DNA of 21,969 nucleotides from Flavobacteriaceae bacterium UBA2540 (lineage in GTDB: Bacteria; Bacteroidota; Bacteroidia; Flavobacteriales; Flavobacteriaceae), in assembly GCA_002340765.1 (NCBI GenBank), contig DDMS01000028.1, positions 1 to 21,969 of the forward strand, in the 5' to 3' direction. The notes beneath the pieces are model-generated. The model made no database searches and was not told where the DNA came from. It was given only the letters and a program-made list of their open reading frames with translations. This document shows, piece after piece, positions 7,953 through 15,415 of this stretch (within the stretch, counting starts at the first letter, position 1; the number at the start of each line of letters is the position of its first letter). Made by a program: the position numbers and the translations under genes.

Positions 7953-8445
7953 AATTTAACAATGTATCAATCTAACAATTAAGATGAAACAATGATTTAA
8001 TTTTTCAATTTAGATTTTTAGATTTGATACTAGTACTTAAAATTTTATACAATACAAGTCCCAATTCTTGAACTTTTTGATTTAAAAAATGATTTTTTGG
8101 ATAATTTTTTGCTTTATCACATAAAATTAACCAGTACTTAGTCTCTTCTAATTCTTTTGTAGCAATTTTTATTTTGTGAATGAAATCATTTTTACTCTCT
8201 GAATTTTGAGCTTCATGAACATTAGCTCCTATACTTGTTCCTGATTTTAACAATTGACGCGAAATGATGTATTTTTTCTCTGCATCTAACAAATCTCAGT
8301 AATCGATAACTAGTAAAGCAACTTCTATTGACTTATCAACAACTAAATTTTTCTTTTCCGTACTTTATTTTTTTTAGCTTATGTTAATTTTAAAATTTTT
8401 CCATTGCTAAATTTTTACATTGATTCATTGATATATTGTTAAATT
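7953..8445. repeat. Imperfect inverted repeat bounding the four-helix-bundle insertion
   Basis: The 28-bp arm at 7953-7980 and the arm at 8418-8445, read in reverse complement, match at 23 of 28 positions. Both start AATTTAACAAT and continue as ATCAAT-type steps. The left arm begins 11 bp upstream of the scoB start. The right arm ends within the scoA stop codon. Between them lies only the four-helix-bundle remnant. The arms are made of short AACAAT/ATCAAT-like units, so slippage may have added to the similarity. Confidence 0.6.
8005..8364 (-). pseudogene. Four-helix-bundle protein (S23/IVS-encoded family), broken by an in-frame stop
   Basis: The intact part (95 residues after a TTG at 8292) has the family core: SRQLLKSGTSIGANVHEAQN, then SKNDFIHKIKIATKELEETKYWL, and a C-terminal helix. 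This is the 23S rRNA intervening-sequence/four-helix-bundle family, usually near 115-125 residues, so the first helix is missing. Reading upstream in the same frame gives it: KKNLVVDKSIEVALLVIDY, then a TGA at 8296-8298, then DLLDAEKKY. A single nonsense change therefore cuts the gene. No ATG exists between the upstream stop at 8365-8367 and the homologous region (the frame begins AGT ACG), so the start also looks lost. A shorter protein from the TTG is possible but unlikely to fold. It sits between scoA and scoB inside an inverted repeat. The molecular role of the family is unclear. Confidence 0.75.
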
Positions 8446-9139
8446 ACTTCCTTACTGTTCTCTGTTCAATCCTCTTTTCATAATTCGTTCCTAAAAAAAT
8501 TCGTTGCACAAAAATTCCTGGAATGTGAATTGTATTTGGGTCAAGTGCGCCAACAGGTAATAATTCTTCTACTTCAGCTACTGTAATTGTTGCAGCTCCA
8601 CACATATTTGCGTTGAAATTTCTTGCTGTTCCTTTGAAAACTAAATTGCCAACTGCATCTCCTTTCCATGCTTTCACAAAGGCAAAATCAGCCTTGAAAG
8701 CAGGTTCTAAAACGTACATTTTCCCTTCAAATTCTCTTGTTTCTTTGCTTTCTGCAACTTCAGTTCCATAGCCAGCAGGCGTATAAAAAGCAGGGAAACC
8801 AGCTTGTGCAGCCCTGCATTTTTCTGCCAAAGTTCCTTGTGGCGTTAATTCAACTTCGAGTTCCCCTGATAACATTTGTCGTTCAAATTCTGCATTTTCC
8901 CCGACATAAGAGGAAATCATTTTTTTGATTTGTCTGTTTTGTAACAACAAACCCAAACCAAAATCGTCAACACCTGCATTGTTTGAAATACAACTAAGAT
9001 TTCTAATATTTAGTTTTACTAGCTCAGAAATTATATTTTCAGGAATGCCACACAGTCCAAAACCTCCCAACATTATAGTCATTCCGTTTTCAACTCCTTT
9101 GAGTGCTTCTTTTACGTTATTTACTTTTTTATTGATCAT
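8444..9139 (-). CDS. scoA: 3-oxoacid CoA-transferase, subunit A
   Basis: The protein has 231 residues of the family I CoA-transferase alpha subunit. The glycine-rich oxyanion/CoA loop is GGFGLCGIP (25-33). SCISNNAGVDDFGLG, KKMISSYVGEN and ELTPQGTLAEKCRAAQAGFPAFYTPAGYGT are typical blocks of SCOT/AtoD subunits. With subunit B it forms the enzyme that activates acetoacetate with succinyl-CoA. It lies 87 bp downstream of the PBP1A stop on the same strand, across a spacer with a long-loop inverted repeat and GTTGG-rich DNA. No TAnnTTTG element is seen there, so whether it has its own promoter is open. Alternative label: atoD. Confidence 0.93.
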   Translation of the reverse strand: MINKKVNNVKEALKGVENGMTIMLGGFGLCGIPENIISELVKLNIRNLSCISNNAGVDDFGLGLLLQNRQIKKMISSYVGENAEFERQMLSGELEVELTPQGTLAEKCRAAQAGFPAFYTPAGYGTEVAESKETREFEGKMYVLEPAFKADFAFVKAWKGDAVGNLVFKGTARNFNANMCGAATITVAEVEELLPVGALDPNTIHIPGIFVQRIFLGTNYEKRIEQRTVRK

Positions 9140-9183
9140 TGGTGTTGGATGTTAGTTGGTGGGTGTTGGGTGTTGGTTTTTAG
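9140..9183. repeat. GTTGG-rich degenerate repeat upstream of scoA
   Basis: The spacer consists of variants of GTTGG/GTGTTGG (TTGGTG, GTTGGATG, GTTAGTTGG, GGGTGTTGGG, TGTTGG) and ends in GGTTTTTAGTT. A second stretch of the same character lies at 13389-13420, upstream of the ricT-like gene, and shares GGTTTTTAGTT. The bias to G and T on one strand is strong compared with the surrounding AT-rich DNA. Confidence 0.55.
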
Positions 9184-9232
9184 TTTTAGGTAAATTATTT
9201 GCTCTTTTTCTTTACTCTTTTTTTACCTAAAA
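9184..9232. repeat. 11-bp perfect inverted repeat at the PBP1A 3' end
   Basis: TTTTAGGTAAA (9184-9194) is perfectly complementary to TTTACCTAAAA (9222-9232), with a 27-nt C/T-rich loop on the plus strand. The right arm covers the PBP1A stop codon (9227-9229). It could act as a terminator or RNA-stability element for the PBP1A transcript. The long loop and missing T-tail make a classical intrinsic terminator less likely. Confidence 0.5.
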
Positions 9233-11506
9233 ATCAATATCTCCTCCTTTATTGTTATTGTTTTCCTCTCCAAATTTTTCAGAACAATTAACATTGATTG
9301 AAAGGTTTTGAGGTCTGTCAAAATCAGATTGACTCACTTTTAATGTTTTATCAGCATAACATTTTCGCATAAAGATTGCCCATGAGGGCAAAGCCATAGT
9401 TGCTCCTTGACCTTTTAGGATTCCTGCAAAGTGTGTTGCTCTGTCTTCACCACCAGCCCAAACTCCAGTTACTAAATTAGGAACCATTCCCATAAACCAT
9501 CCATCAGATTGGTTTTGAGTAGTACCCGTTTTTCCTGCAATTGGATTGGTGAATCCATAAGGAAAACCTGTGGCTACTTTTCCCGCAGAGGTGTAATTTG
9601 ACCGCAAACGAATTCCTGAACCTGAATTGGTTACACCCTTTAATAAATCTAAAATGACATAGGCAGTTTCTTCGCTTAAAACTTCTTGTGTTTTTGGCAT
9701 AAAATCTTTTAAAACGGTTCCATTTTTATCTTCAATTCTGGTAATAATCATTGGAGTTACTCGCAAACCTTTGTTTGCAAATGTGCTATAAGCACTTGTC
9801 ATTTCTAACAATGATAAATCAACTGCGCCAAGTGCTATTGCAGGATTTGAACTAATTGCAGTTTCAATTCCAGCTGCTTTTGCCAATCTTACCACATTTT
9901 CCGGCGCAACCATATCAATTAATCTGGCAGAAATTGTGTTAATTGAACCCGCCAAAGCAGCTTTCAAAGTGACCATTCCTCCATAACTATTATCAGCATT
10001 ATCAGGAGTCCAATCTTGAATTAGTCCGTATTTTCCACTTGGAATTGTGTAGCGAATGTTGGGTAATTCATCACAAGGAGACATGCTTAATTGATTGATT
10101 GCAGTGGCATATACAAAAGGTTTAAAAGTAGAACCTACTTGTCTTTTTTGCTGATTCACAGCATCATAATTAAAATGTTTGTTGTCAATTCCGCCAACCC
10201 AAGCTTTTATATGACCTGATTGAGGTTCAATAGAAACCAATCCTGAACGTAAGAAAAACTTATAATATTTGATAGAATCGTTTGGAGACATGATCGTATC
10301 AAAATCACCTTTCCAGGAAAAAACAGTCATATCCGTTTTTGTATTGAAAATTTCATCAATTTCTCTTTTTGATTTTCCAGCTGCTTTTAAACGAATATAT
10401 CTGTCCGAATTTCTTTTTCCACGTTCAATTATTCTGTCAATATCTTCTTTTCCAATTCCATAAAAAGGCGCATTTTTATTTCTTTTTTGTTCGGTAAAAA
10501 AGTAAGATTGCACGTTTGCCATGTGCTCTTTAACTGCCTCCTCTGCGTATTTTTGCATACGAGAATCAATAGTAACGTAGATTTTTAATCCATCCTTAAA
10601 AATATCATATTTTTCTCCATCAGGTTTTGGATTGTTTTCAACCCAATTACGCATCACTTTTTGAAGATGTGCCCTGAAATAGGTAGCATATCCATCACTA
10701 TGACTTTCTGGATTGAAGTGAATTTTCAAAGGCAATTGTTGCAAAGAATCTTTTTCTTCTTCCGTAATAAAGTCGTTTTTTTCCATTTGAGCGAAAACAA
10801 CATTTCTTCTTTCAAGAGATTTGCCTTTAGAAATTACTCTGTTTGGGTTGTATTGTCTTGGATTTTTTAACATTGCAACAATAATGGCAGCTTCTTGAAG
10901 ATCTAAATCTTTTGCCTCTTTTCCAAAATAAATTCTGGAAGCAGAACGAATTCCGACAGCATTAAAAATAAAATCCTGCGTGTTTAAATACATTGCAATG
11001 ATCTCTTCTTTGGTGTATTGTCTTTCCAATTTGATAGCCACTACCCATTCTTTCATTTTTTGTAAAACACGCTTAATTTTGTTACTAGACGCGTTTTTTG
11101 TGAACAAATTCTTTGCTAATTGTTGGGTAATTGTGCTGGCTCCACCTCCACTACCTAATTTGATCACTGCTCTTGCTGTACCTCTAAAATCAATGCCTGA
11201 GTGTTCATAAAAACGCTCATCTTCAGTAGCAATCAGCGCATTTACTAAATTTTGAGGCAATTCTTTATAGGTGATTGGAGTTCTATTTTCTTTGGCATAT
11301 TTTCCGATGGTAACTCCATCTGCGGAAATAACTTCAGTCGCAAGATTGGATTGTGGGTTTTCTAAATCTTCAAAACTTGGAAGCGCCCCAAAACCGCCAA
11401 ATGATGCAATGAAGAACATAAGAATAATGAACGTAATTCCTCCTAAAATAATTCTCCAAAACCATTTGAGGTATTTATTTAATGTTAGGGTTTGTTTTTT
11501 AATCAT
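9227..11506 (-). CDS. Penicillin-binding protein 1A (bifunctional transglycosylase/transpeptidase)
   Basis: The protein has 759 residues: a short cytoplasmic N-terminus, one membrane anchor (about 15-35), a GT51 glycosyltransferase domain (about 60-235) and a transpeptidase domain (about 410-720). The GT51 catalytic Glu95 is in ATEDERFYEHSG, with GGASTITQQLAKN downstream. The penicillin-binding motifs are SxxK at Ser459-Lys462 (GSTFK), SIN at 521-523 and KTGT at 659-662. It polymerises lipid II and cross-links peptidoglycan in the periplasm. The C-terminal tail is Asn/Gly/Asp-rich. Its ATG overlaps the gldH stop by 4 bp (ATGA), so translation is probably coupled to gldH. Confidence 0.95.
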   Translation of the reverse strand: MIKKQTLTLNKYLKWFWRIILGGITFIILMFFIASFGGFGALPSFEDLENPQSNLATEVISADGVTIGKYAKENRTPITYKELPQNLVNALIATEDERFYEHSGIDFRGTARAVIKLGSGGGASTITQQLAKNLFTKNASSNKIKRVLQKMKEWVVAIKLERQYTKEEIIAMYLNTQDFIFNAVGIRSASRIYFGKEAKDLDLQEAAIIVAMLKNPRQYNPNRVISKGKSLERRNVVFAQMEKNDFITEEEKDSLQQLPLKIHFNPESHSDGYATYFRAHLQKVMRNWVENNPKPDGEKYDIFKDGLKIYVTIDSRMQKYAEEAVKEHMANVQSYFFTEQKRNKNAPFYGIGKEDIDRIIERGKRNSDRYIRLKAAGKSKREIDEIFNTKTDMTVFSWKGDFDTIMSPNDSIKYYKFFLRSGLVSIEPQSGHIKAWVGGIDNKHFNYDAVNQQKRQVGSTFKPFVYATAINQLSMSPCDELPNIRYTIPSGKYGLIQDWTPDNADNSYGGMVTLKAALAGSINTISARLIDMVAPENVVRLAKAAGIETAISSNPAIALGAVDLSLLEMTSAYSTFANKGLRVTPMIITRIEDKNGTVLKDFMPKTQEVLSEETAYVILDLLKGVTNSGSGIRLRSNYTSAGKVATGFPYGFTNPIAGKTGTTQNQSDGWFMGMVPNLVTGVWAGGEDRATHFAGILKGQGATMALPSWAIFMRKCYADKTLKVSQSDFDRPQNLSINVNCSEKFGEENNNNKGGDIDF

Positions 11507-12009
11507 TTTTTAGTTGCTTTTTCGATGCTAAATCCGATATCTTGGATTCCTTTCAAAACTATTAACGGACTCACTTCGCCATTTTTTCTCATTGCTTGAC
11601 GAATTTGAAATTGATAGTTGCCTTTTCTAGGAAATCGCTTTTTTTCTTTGTAATACAGTTTATTTTCTTTGGTATCTGTAAACCCTTTTCCTAAAAATTT
11701 CCCTGATGTATCTGCCATTTCATATTGCAAAGTATCAATAATCCTTGTTTCATCTGGAAGAACCAATGTTGTAATCACATATATATTACTGAAAGGATAA
11801 TCACTGGTATTTCTCACATAAATAAAGAGATTTTTCGGAGTAATGGTATCTTGAACACTAAAATCAAAAGCGACATTATTTTTGGTTTCCCAATTAGCAC
11901 CACTGATTGATTCATACTTTATGAACTCAATACTATCATCACATGAAAAAAGGAAAAACAATAGAAATACTGACAAAAATGACCATTTTCTATTGAGAAT
12001 CTGTATCAT
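11503..12009 (-). CDS. gldH: Gliding motility lipoprotein GldH
   Basis: The protein has 168 residues and a clear lipoprotein signal (MIQILNRKWSFLSVFLLFFLFSC, Cys23). The body has GldH features: AFDFSVQDTITPKNLFIYVRNT, SNIYVITTLVLPDE, and KGNYQFQIRQAMRKN with the closing IVLKGIQDIGFSIEK. GldH is one of the Gld lipoproteins needed for gliding in Flavobacterium and is linked to the type IX secretion machinery; it also occurs in non-gliding relatives. The frame is open 69 bp further upstream (12078), but that start would put 23 charged residues before the signal peptide, so I use the ATG at 12009. This overlaps the ricT-like gene by 20 bp. The downstream PBP1A gene overlaps by 4 bp. Confidence 0.9.
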   Translation of the reverse strand: MIQILNRKWSFLSVFLLFFLFSCDDSIEFIKYESISGANWETKNNVAFDFSVQDTITPKNLFIYVRNTSDYPFSNIYVITTLVLPDETRIIDTLQYEMADTSGKFLGKGFTDTKENKLYYKEKKRFPRKGNYQFQIRQAMRKNGEVSPLIVLKGIQDIGFSIEKATKK

Positions 12010-13369
12010 TTTTTGGTTTTCTATTTTTTCTATTTCTGTTATTTGATCTTTTTTTATTGGTATTTTGAGTGGCTGCATTCGGCTGATTTTCTGTGTCTTG
12101 CGTGTTAACAGTCTTTGGTTTTTGTGTTTGCGGTTGTGGTTGTTTTTGTGGTTGTTGCTGCGGTCTTCTATTTAGTTGGGGTTGTCTTTGAGTATTTTCT
12201 AATACTGATTTTTCAGCATTTGCCAACGGTTTCTTTTTTGATTTCTTTTTTCTGTTACTTCTCACAGGAACATCAAAACGCGTTAAACTATCCTCCCCCA
12301 CAGCATCCTCAAAACTCACTTTAACTGGAACTTCAATTTCTGATTCATATTCTTCTAACGAAACAGATTTCTCATTATTTTTATTTAAATCTATAATTTC
12401 CAGCACTTGTTCAAGATTTAAGCGAAACCATTTGGAACTTTCATCTTTGTAAGTGTACCACAAATGATTTTTAAAGATGTCCATTTTTACAAAAATAGCA
12501 TCTCCTTTCTCGGTTTTCAAAACCAATTCTTGCTTTGGAAATGGTTTTAAAGCATCTAAATAAGAATCCAATTCAAAGTTTAAACAGCATTTCAATTTGC
12601 CACATTGTCCAGCCAATTTCAGCGGATTTAATGACAATTGTTGGTAACGTGCAGCAGAAGTAGTGACTTTTCTAAAATCGGTTAACCACGTTGAGCAACA
12701 CAATTCTCGTCCACAAGAACCCACCCCACCCAATCTTGCAGCTTCTTGTCTTGCGCCTACTTGTTTCATTTCAACACGCACAGAAAAAGCGCTTGCAAAA
12801 TCGCGAATCAATTGTCGGAAATCAACTCTTGACTCAGCAGTGTAATAAAACGTTGCTTTGTTACCATCACCTTGATATTCTACATCTGACAATTTCATTT
12901 GCAATCCCAAACGCCCTAAAATCTCTCTTCCTTTGCGTTGCGTTTCTTCTTCCTTGTCTCTAGCAGTTTGCCAAATATCAATGTCTTTTTGAGTTGCTTT
13001 TCTATATATTTTATTGATTTCCTCGCTATCAATGGTAATATTTCGTTTTTTCATTTGCACTTTTACCAATTCTCCAGCCAATGAAACTACGCCAATATCA
13101 TGACCTGGCGAACTTTCTACAGCCACAACATCTCCCATGGAAATGGTGAGATTATCAGTATTTCTATAAAAATGCTTACGTCCGTTTTTAAAACGAACCT
13201 CGAAAATATTGAATCGTTCTTGACCATTTGGCAATGTCATGTTTGACAGCCAATCAAAAACGGCTAATTTTTCACTGCCACTTCCACAAGTTCCAGTGCC
13301 ACAATTTCCATTACTTTTGCAACCTTTTGGAACGCCATTTACGGTTGTTCCACAACTTCCACACGCCAT
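11990..13369 (-). CDS. ricT: PSP1 domain protein, RicT-like
   Basis: The protein has 459 residues in three parts. The Cys/Gly-rich N-terminus has Cys at 3, 6, 17, 23 and 28. The PSP1 domain (about 35-290) holds the conserved cluster GSCGRELCCSTW (Cys219, 224, 225) and GQCGKLKCCLNFE (Cys256, 261, 262). The C-terminal tail of about 85 residues is rich in Gln, Asn, Pro and Lys and ends in a basic run, probably disordered. RicT (YaaT) of Bacillus is part of an Fe-S-containing complex acting with RNase Y in mRNA maturation. Whether the Bacteroidota homologue does the same is unknown, so the symbol is by homology only. It is the first gene of the operon with gldH and PBP1A. Confidence 0.85.
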   Translation of the reverse strand: MACGSCGTTVNGVPKGCKSNGNCGTGTCGSGSEKLAVFDWLSNMTLPNGQERFNIFEVRFKNGRKHFYRNTDNLTISMGDVVAVESSPGHDIGVVSLAGELVKVQMKKRNITIDSEEINKIYRKATQKDIDIWQTARDKEEETQRKGREILGRLGLQMKLSDVEYQGDGNKATFYYTAESRVDFRQLIRDFASAFSVRVEMKQVGARQEAARLGGVGSCGRELCCSTWLTDFRKVTTSAARYQQLSLNPLKLAGQCGKLKCCLNFELDSYLDALKPFPKQELVLKTEKGDAIFVKMDIFKNHLWYTYKDESSKWFRLNLEQVLEIIDLNKNNEKSVSLEEYESEIEVPVKVSFEDAVGEDSLTRFDVPVRSNRKKKSKKKPLANAEKSVLENTQRQPQLNRRPQQQPQKQPQPQTQKPKTVNTQDTENQPNAATQNTNKKRSNNRNRKNRKPKNDTDSQ

Positions 13370-13669
13370 GTAATTCTTATATTTAGATGGTTGTTGGTTT
13401 TTGGTTGATGGTTTTTAGTTCAAAAACTAACAACTACAAACAATTTACTAACAACCAAAAAGGTTCATATTTCTAATTATCAAACAGTTATAAAAATACA
13501 TTTTTATAAAGTTTAATCAGTAAATATATAAAATCTGAGTGATAAGTGGCGTTAAAATTTTTGGTAAAAGAAAATAAGCTTTGAAATTGAGGTCTTTTTG
13601 ATGTTATGTAATTTTCTAAATCAATAAAAATTACTTTTAATTTTGGTTTCAAAGAAGTAAATTTACTGA
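13370..13669. other. Divergent intergenic region between ricT-like gene and small lipoprotein gene
   Basis: These 300 bp hold no gene I accept. They contain a 32-bp imperfect inverted repeat next to the ricT-like gene (13389-13456), AT-rich DNA in the middle, and a TAnnTTTG-type element TAATTTTG at 13638-13645, 24 bp before the ATG at 13670. No matching -33 TTG is visible for that element. Confidence 0.5.
13389..13456. repeat. 32-bp imperfect inverted repeat (hairpin) upstream of ricT-like gene
   Basis: The arm 13389-13420 and the arm 13425-13456 pair at 23 of 32 positions, plus two possible G-U pairs, around a CAAA loop. The outer 7 bp (GGTTGTT/AACAACC) and inner 6 bp (TTAGTT/AACTAA) are perfect. 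The left arm shares GGTTTTTAGTT with the GTTGG-rich spacer at 9140-9183. It would lie in the 5' leader or promoter region of the ricT-gldH-PBP1A operon, 20 bp from the start codon. Confidence 0.6.
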
Positions 13670-13964
13670 ATGAAAAAAATTGTATTTATCACCATTTTTT
13701 TTTTGCACTTGTAAAACGAGTCAATTTAATTACGATACTATCAACAGTTATGAACTTCCAGCAACTATTTCAAATGCCGAGATTCAACAAATCTTAAGAG
13801 CTGAAGCATTTAGGAAAAATACGATTGTTGTTTTTAAGGACAAAATTTATGTTGTTGAAAAGTTAGATTCTATTCTTAAAACCCTGGCAAACAGCGCCTC
13901 TATTAATATCAAAAAAGATAGTATTCCTAAAAAGCAATTCATCATTATTAGCTCTAAAAGGTGA
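13670..13964 (+). CDS. Small putative lipoprotein, reading frame broken at a T10 run
   Basis: I do not recognise the protein. The ATG at 13670 opens a signal-peptide-like start (MKKIVFITIFF), but the frame meets TAA at 13712-13714, directly after a run of ten T (13695-13704). Removing one T joins it to the long downstream frame: FFCTCKTSQFNYDTINSYEL, then about 70 residues to the TGA at 13962-13964. The joined product of about 98 residues would look like a short lipoprotein with Cys near residue 12-14. The downstream frame alone would need the TTG at 13680 and would start MYLSPFFFCTCK, which is less convincing. A real mutation, phase variation by slippage, or a base-calling error in the homopolymer are all possible. 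A TAATTTTG element precedes the gene. Confidence 0.55.
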
Positions 13965-14061
13965 TTTGTGTGAGTTTTGGGTGGTTATAATATTTTGTTA
14001 AGTTTAAATAAGAAACCTAAAATATCGAAACCTTATTAATTTTATTTATTAATAATTCCCA

Positions 14062-15132
14062 TCACTCAGCTATCAACTTAAAAACATTCACTCCAATAGC
14101 ATATCCATATATTTTATTGTTGGCTGTTTTATAAATTCTGATTTTGTTACATGCCATTCCTAAATCTATTTTAGACCATGAAATTCCTCCATCTTTGGTT
14201 TCAAAACCACTATTCATTGCGCCCACAAAACCATGATTTTCATCAATAAAACTAACACCAAATTCTCTAGATCTTGCGTCATCAATCAGGTTTATTTCTT
14301 GCCAAGTTTCTCCTCCATCAATAGTTTTTGCAACTCTTTGTTGTTTTACAGTTGGGTCAGGATTGTAAGATTGAATGGTGACATATCCAATTTTTTCAGT
14401 AGGAAATGATACTTTCCAAGTTGTTTCAAAAGGTCTATTTGACTGATATACTTTTTTCCAACTTTTTCCACCATCAATAGTTTTTAAAATTAACGCATTG
14501 GATGAAGCAATATCTTCAGTAGTTGCAGCGCAAGCAATTCCAATGTTTTTATCAAACATTTTAATATCAAAAAGCATTTTGCTATCATTATTCATAGAAT
14601 GTGAAGTCCAAGTTTCTCCACTATCATGCGAAACCATCATGTTTGCAGGACTTCCAACTCTACCAACTGCATAAATATGATATTTATAGTCAATTTTTCC
14701 ATGATTGATGTATTGTTCTTTGACAATATCTATCGCACACAAACCTTTCACATAAGGTCCTTTGTATGAAATTGGTTTCCATGTTTTTCCTCCGTCTTTT
14801 GTTCCATACAATGGAATTGTGTCAGAAACATTTGGAAAATAATCTGTGCCAACTGTGCCTACAAATCCAATATTCTTGTCAAGAAAAGCAATTGTTCTAA
14901 AAAATGACCCTTTTTGTTCTAATTGTTTTTCCCACGTTTTTCCGCCATCATTTGTATGGAATATTTTTCCAAATCCGTTTACATACCAACCTGTATTTTC
15001 ATCAACAAAAGTGATGTCATCTTGTTTTCCAGGATATACTTCTGATTCTAATTTCGTCCAAGAAAAATTTTGGGAAAAAGTTGCATTTGTAAAAATGAAA
15101 AGCAGCAGTGTTTTAAAAAATAAATTTTTCAT
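14062..15132 (-). CDS. Secreted YCF48-like Asp-box repeat (beta-propeller) protein
   Basis: The protein has 356 residues with a signal peptide (MKNLFFKTLLLFIFTNATFSQ). It contains six regularly spaced sialidase-type Asp-box repeats: NDGGKTWE, KDGGKTWK, HDSGETWT, IDGGKSWK, IDGGETWQ and KDGGISWS. They alternate with F(L/V)D-NIGF-type strands, as in the YCF48/photosystem II stability factor-like fold. There are no sialidase catalytic residues I can identify, so it is more likely a binding or scaffold propeller than an enzyme. It ends in VNVFKLIAE without a C-terminal sorting domain of the type IX kind, so I infer a periplasmic or outer-membrane-associated location. It is a single gene, convergent with the small lipoprotein gene. 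A TAAATTTG element (15226-15233, minus strand) may be its -7 box. Confidence 0.8.
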   Translation of the reverse strand: MKNLFFKTLLLFIFTNATFSQNFSWTKLESEVYPGKQDDITFVDENTGWYVNGFGKIFHTNDGGKTWEKQLEQKGSFFRTIAFLDKNIGFVGTVGTDYFPNVSDTIPLYGTKDGGKTWKPISYKGPYVKGLCAIDIVKEQYINHGKIDYKYHIYAVGRVGSPANMMVSHDSGETWTSHSMNNDSKMLFDIKMFDKNIGIACAATTEDIASSNALILKTIDGGKSWKKVYQSNRPFETTWKVSFPTEKIGYVTIQSYNPDPTVKQQRVAKTIDGGETWQEINLIDDARSREFGVSFIDENHGFVGAMNSGFETKDGGISWSKIDLGMACNKIRIYKTANNKIYGYAIGVNVFKLIAE

Positions 15133-15415
15133 AATTGTGTGATTTGAAGTTCATATAAATTTAATTTAGTCTCTTGATGTTGTTGTTTTCTTTTCAAAAC
15201 ATACTTTATCGAAAAGTTTTCGAAACAAATTTATCTTAGATGAAACACACTTGAAATTCCTTGAAACCCGAATATGATCAGCATAAATACTTTTATTAAT
15301 TAGCATCTTAAATTGATTTCGATGATCATTAGTATTTTAATTTTCTGATTTGTTACAGCTTTTTGGCAATTTTACTAAAAATAGTATCCTATTTATGATT
15401 CAAAGATTTGAAAAA

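Noticed and set aside
12010..12078. Longer N-terminus for GldH
   Set aside because: It would place 23 charged residues before a clear lipoprotein signal peptide and lies within the ricT-like coding sequence.
13488..13652. Minus-strand open frame of 54 codons starting at a TTG (KPKLKVIFIDLENYITSKRP at its start)
   Set aside because: It has a protein-like composition, but there is no ATG, no recognised family, and it occupies the divergent promoter region. Open runs of this size are expected by chance in such AT-rich DNA.
14062..15132. Sialidase or glycosyl hydrolase annotation for the Asp-box protein
   Set aside because: Asp boxes alone mark the propeller fold. No sialidase catalytic arginine triad or nucleophile pattern was recognisable.
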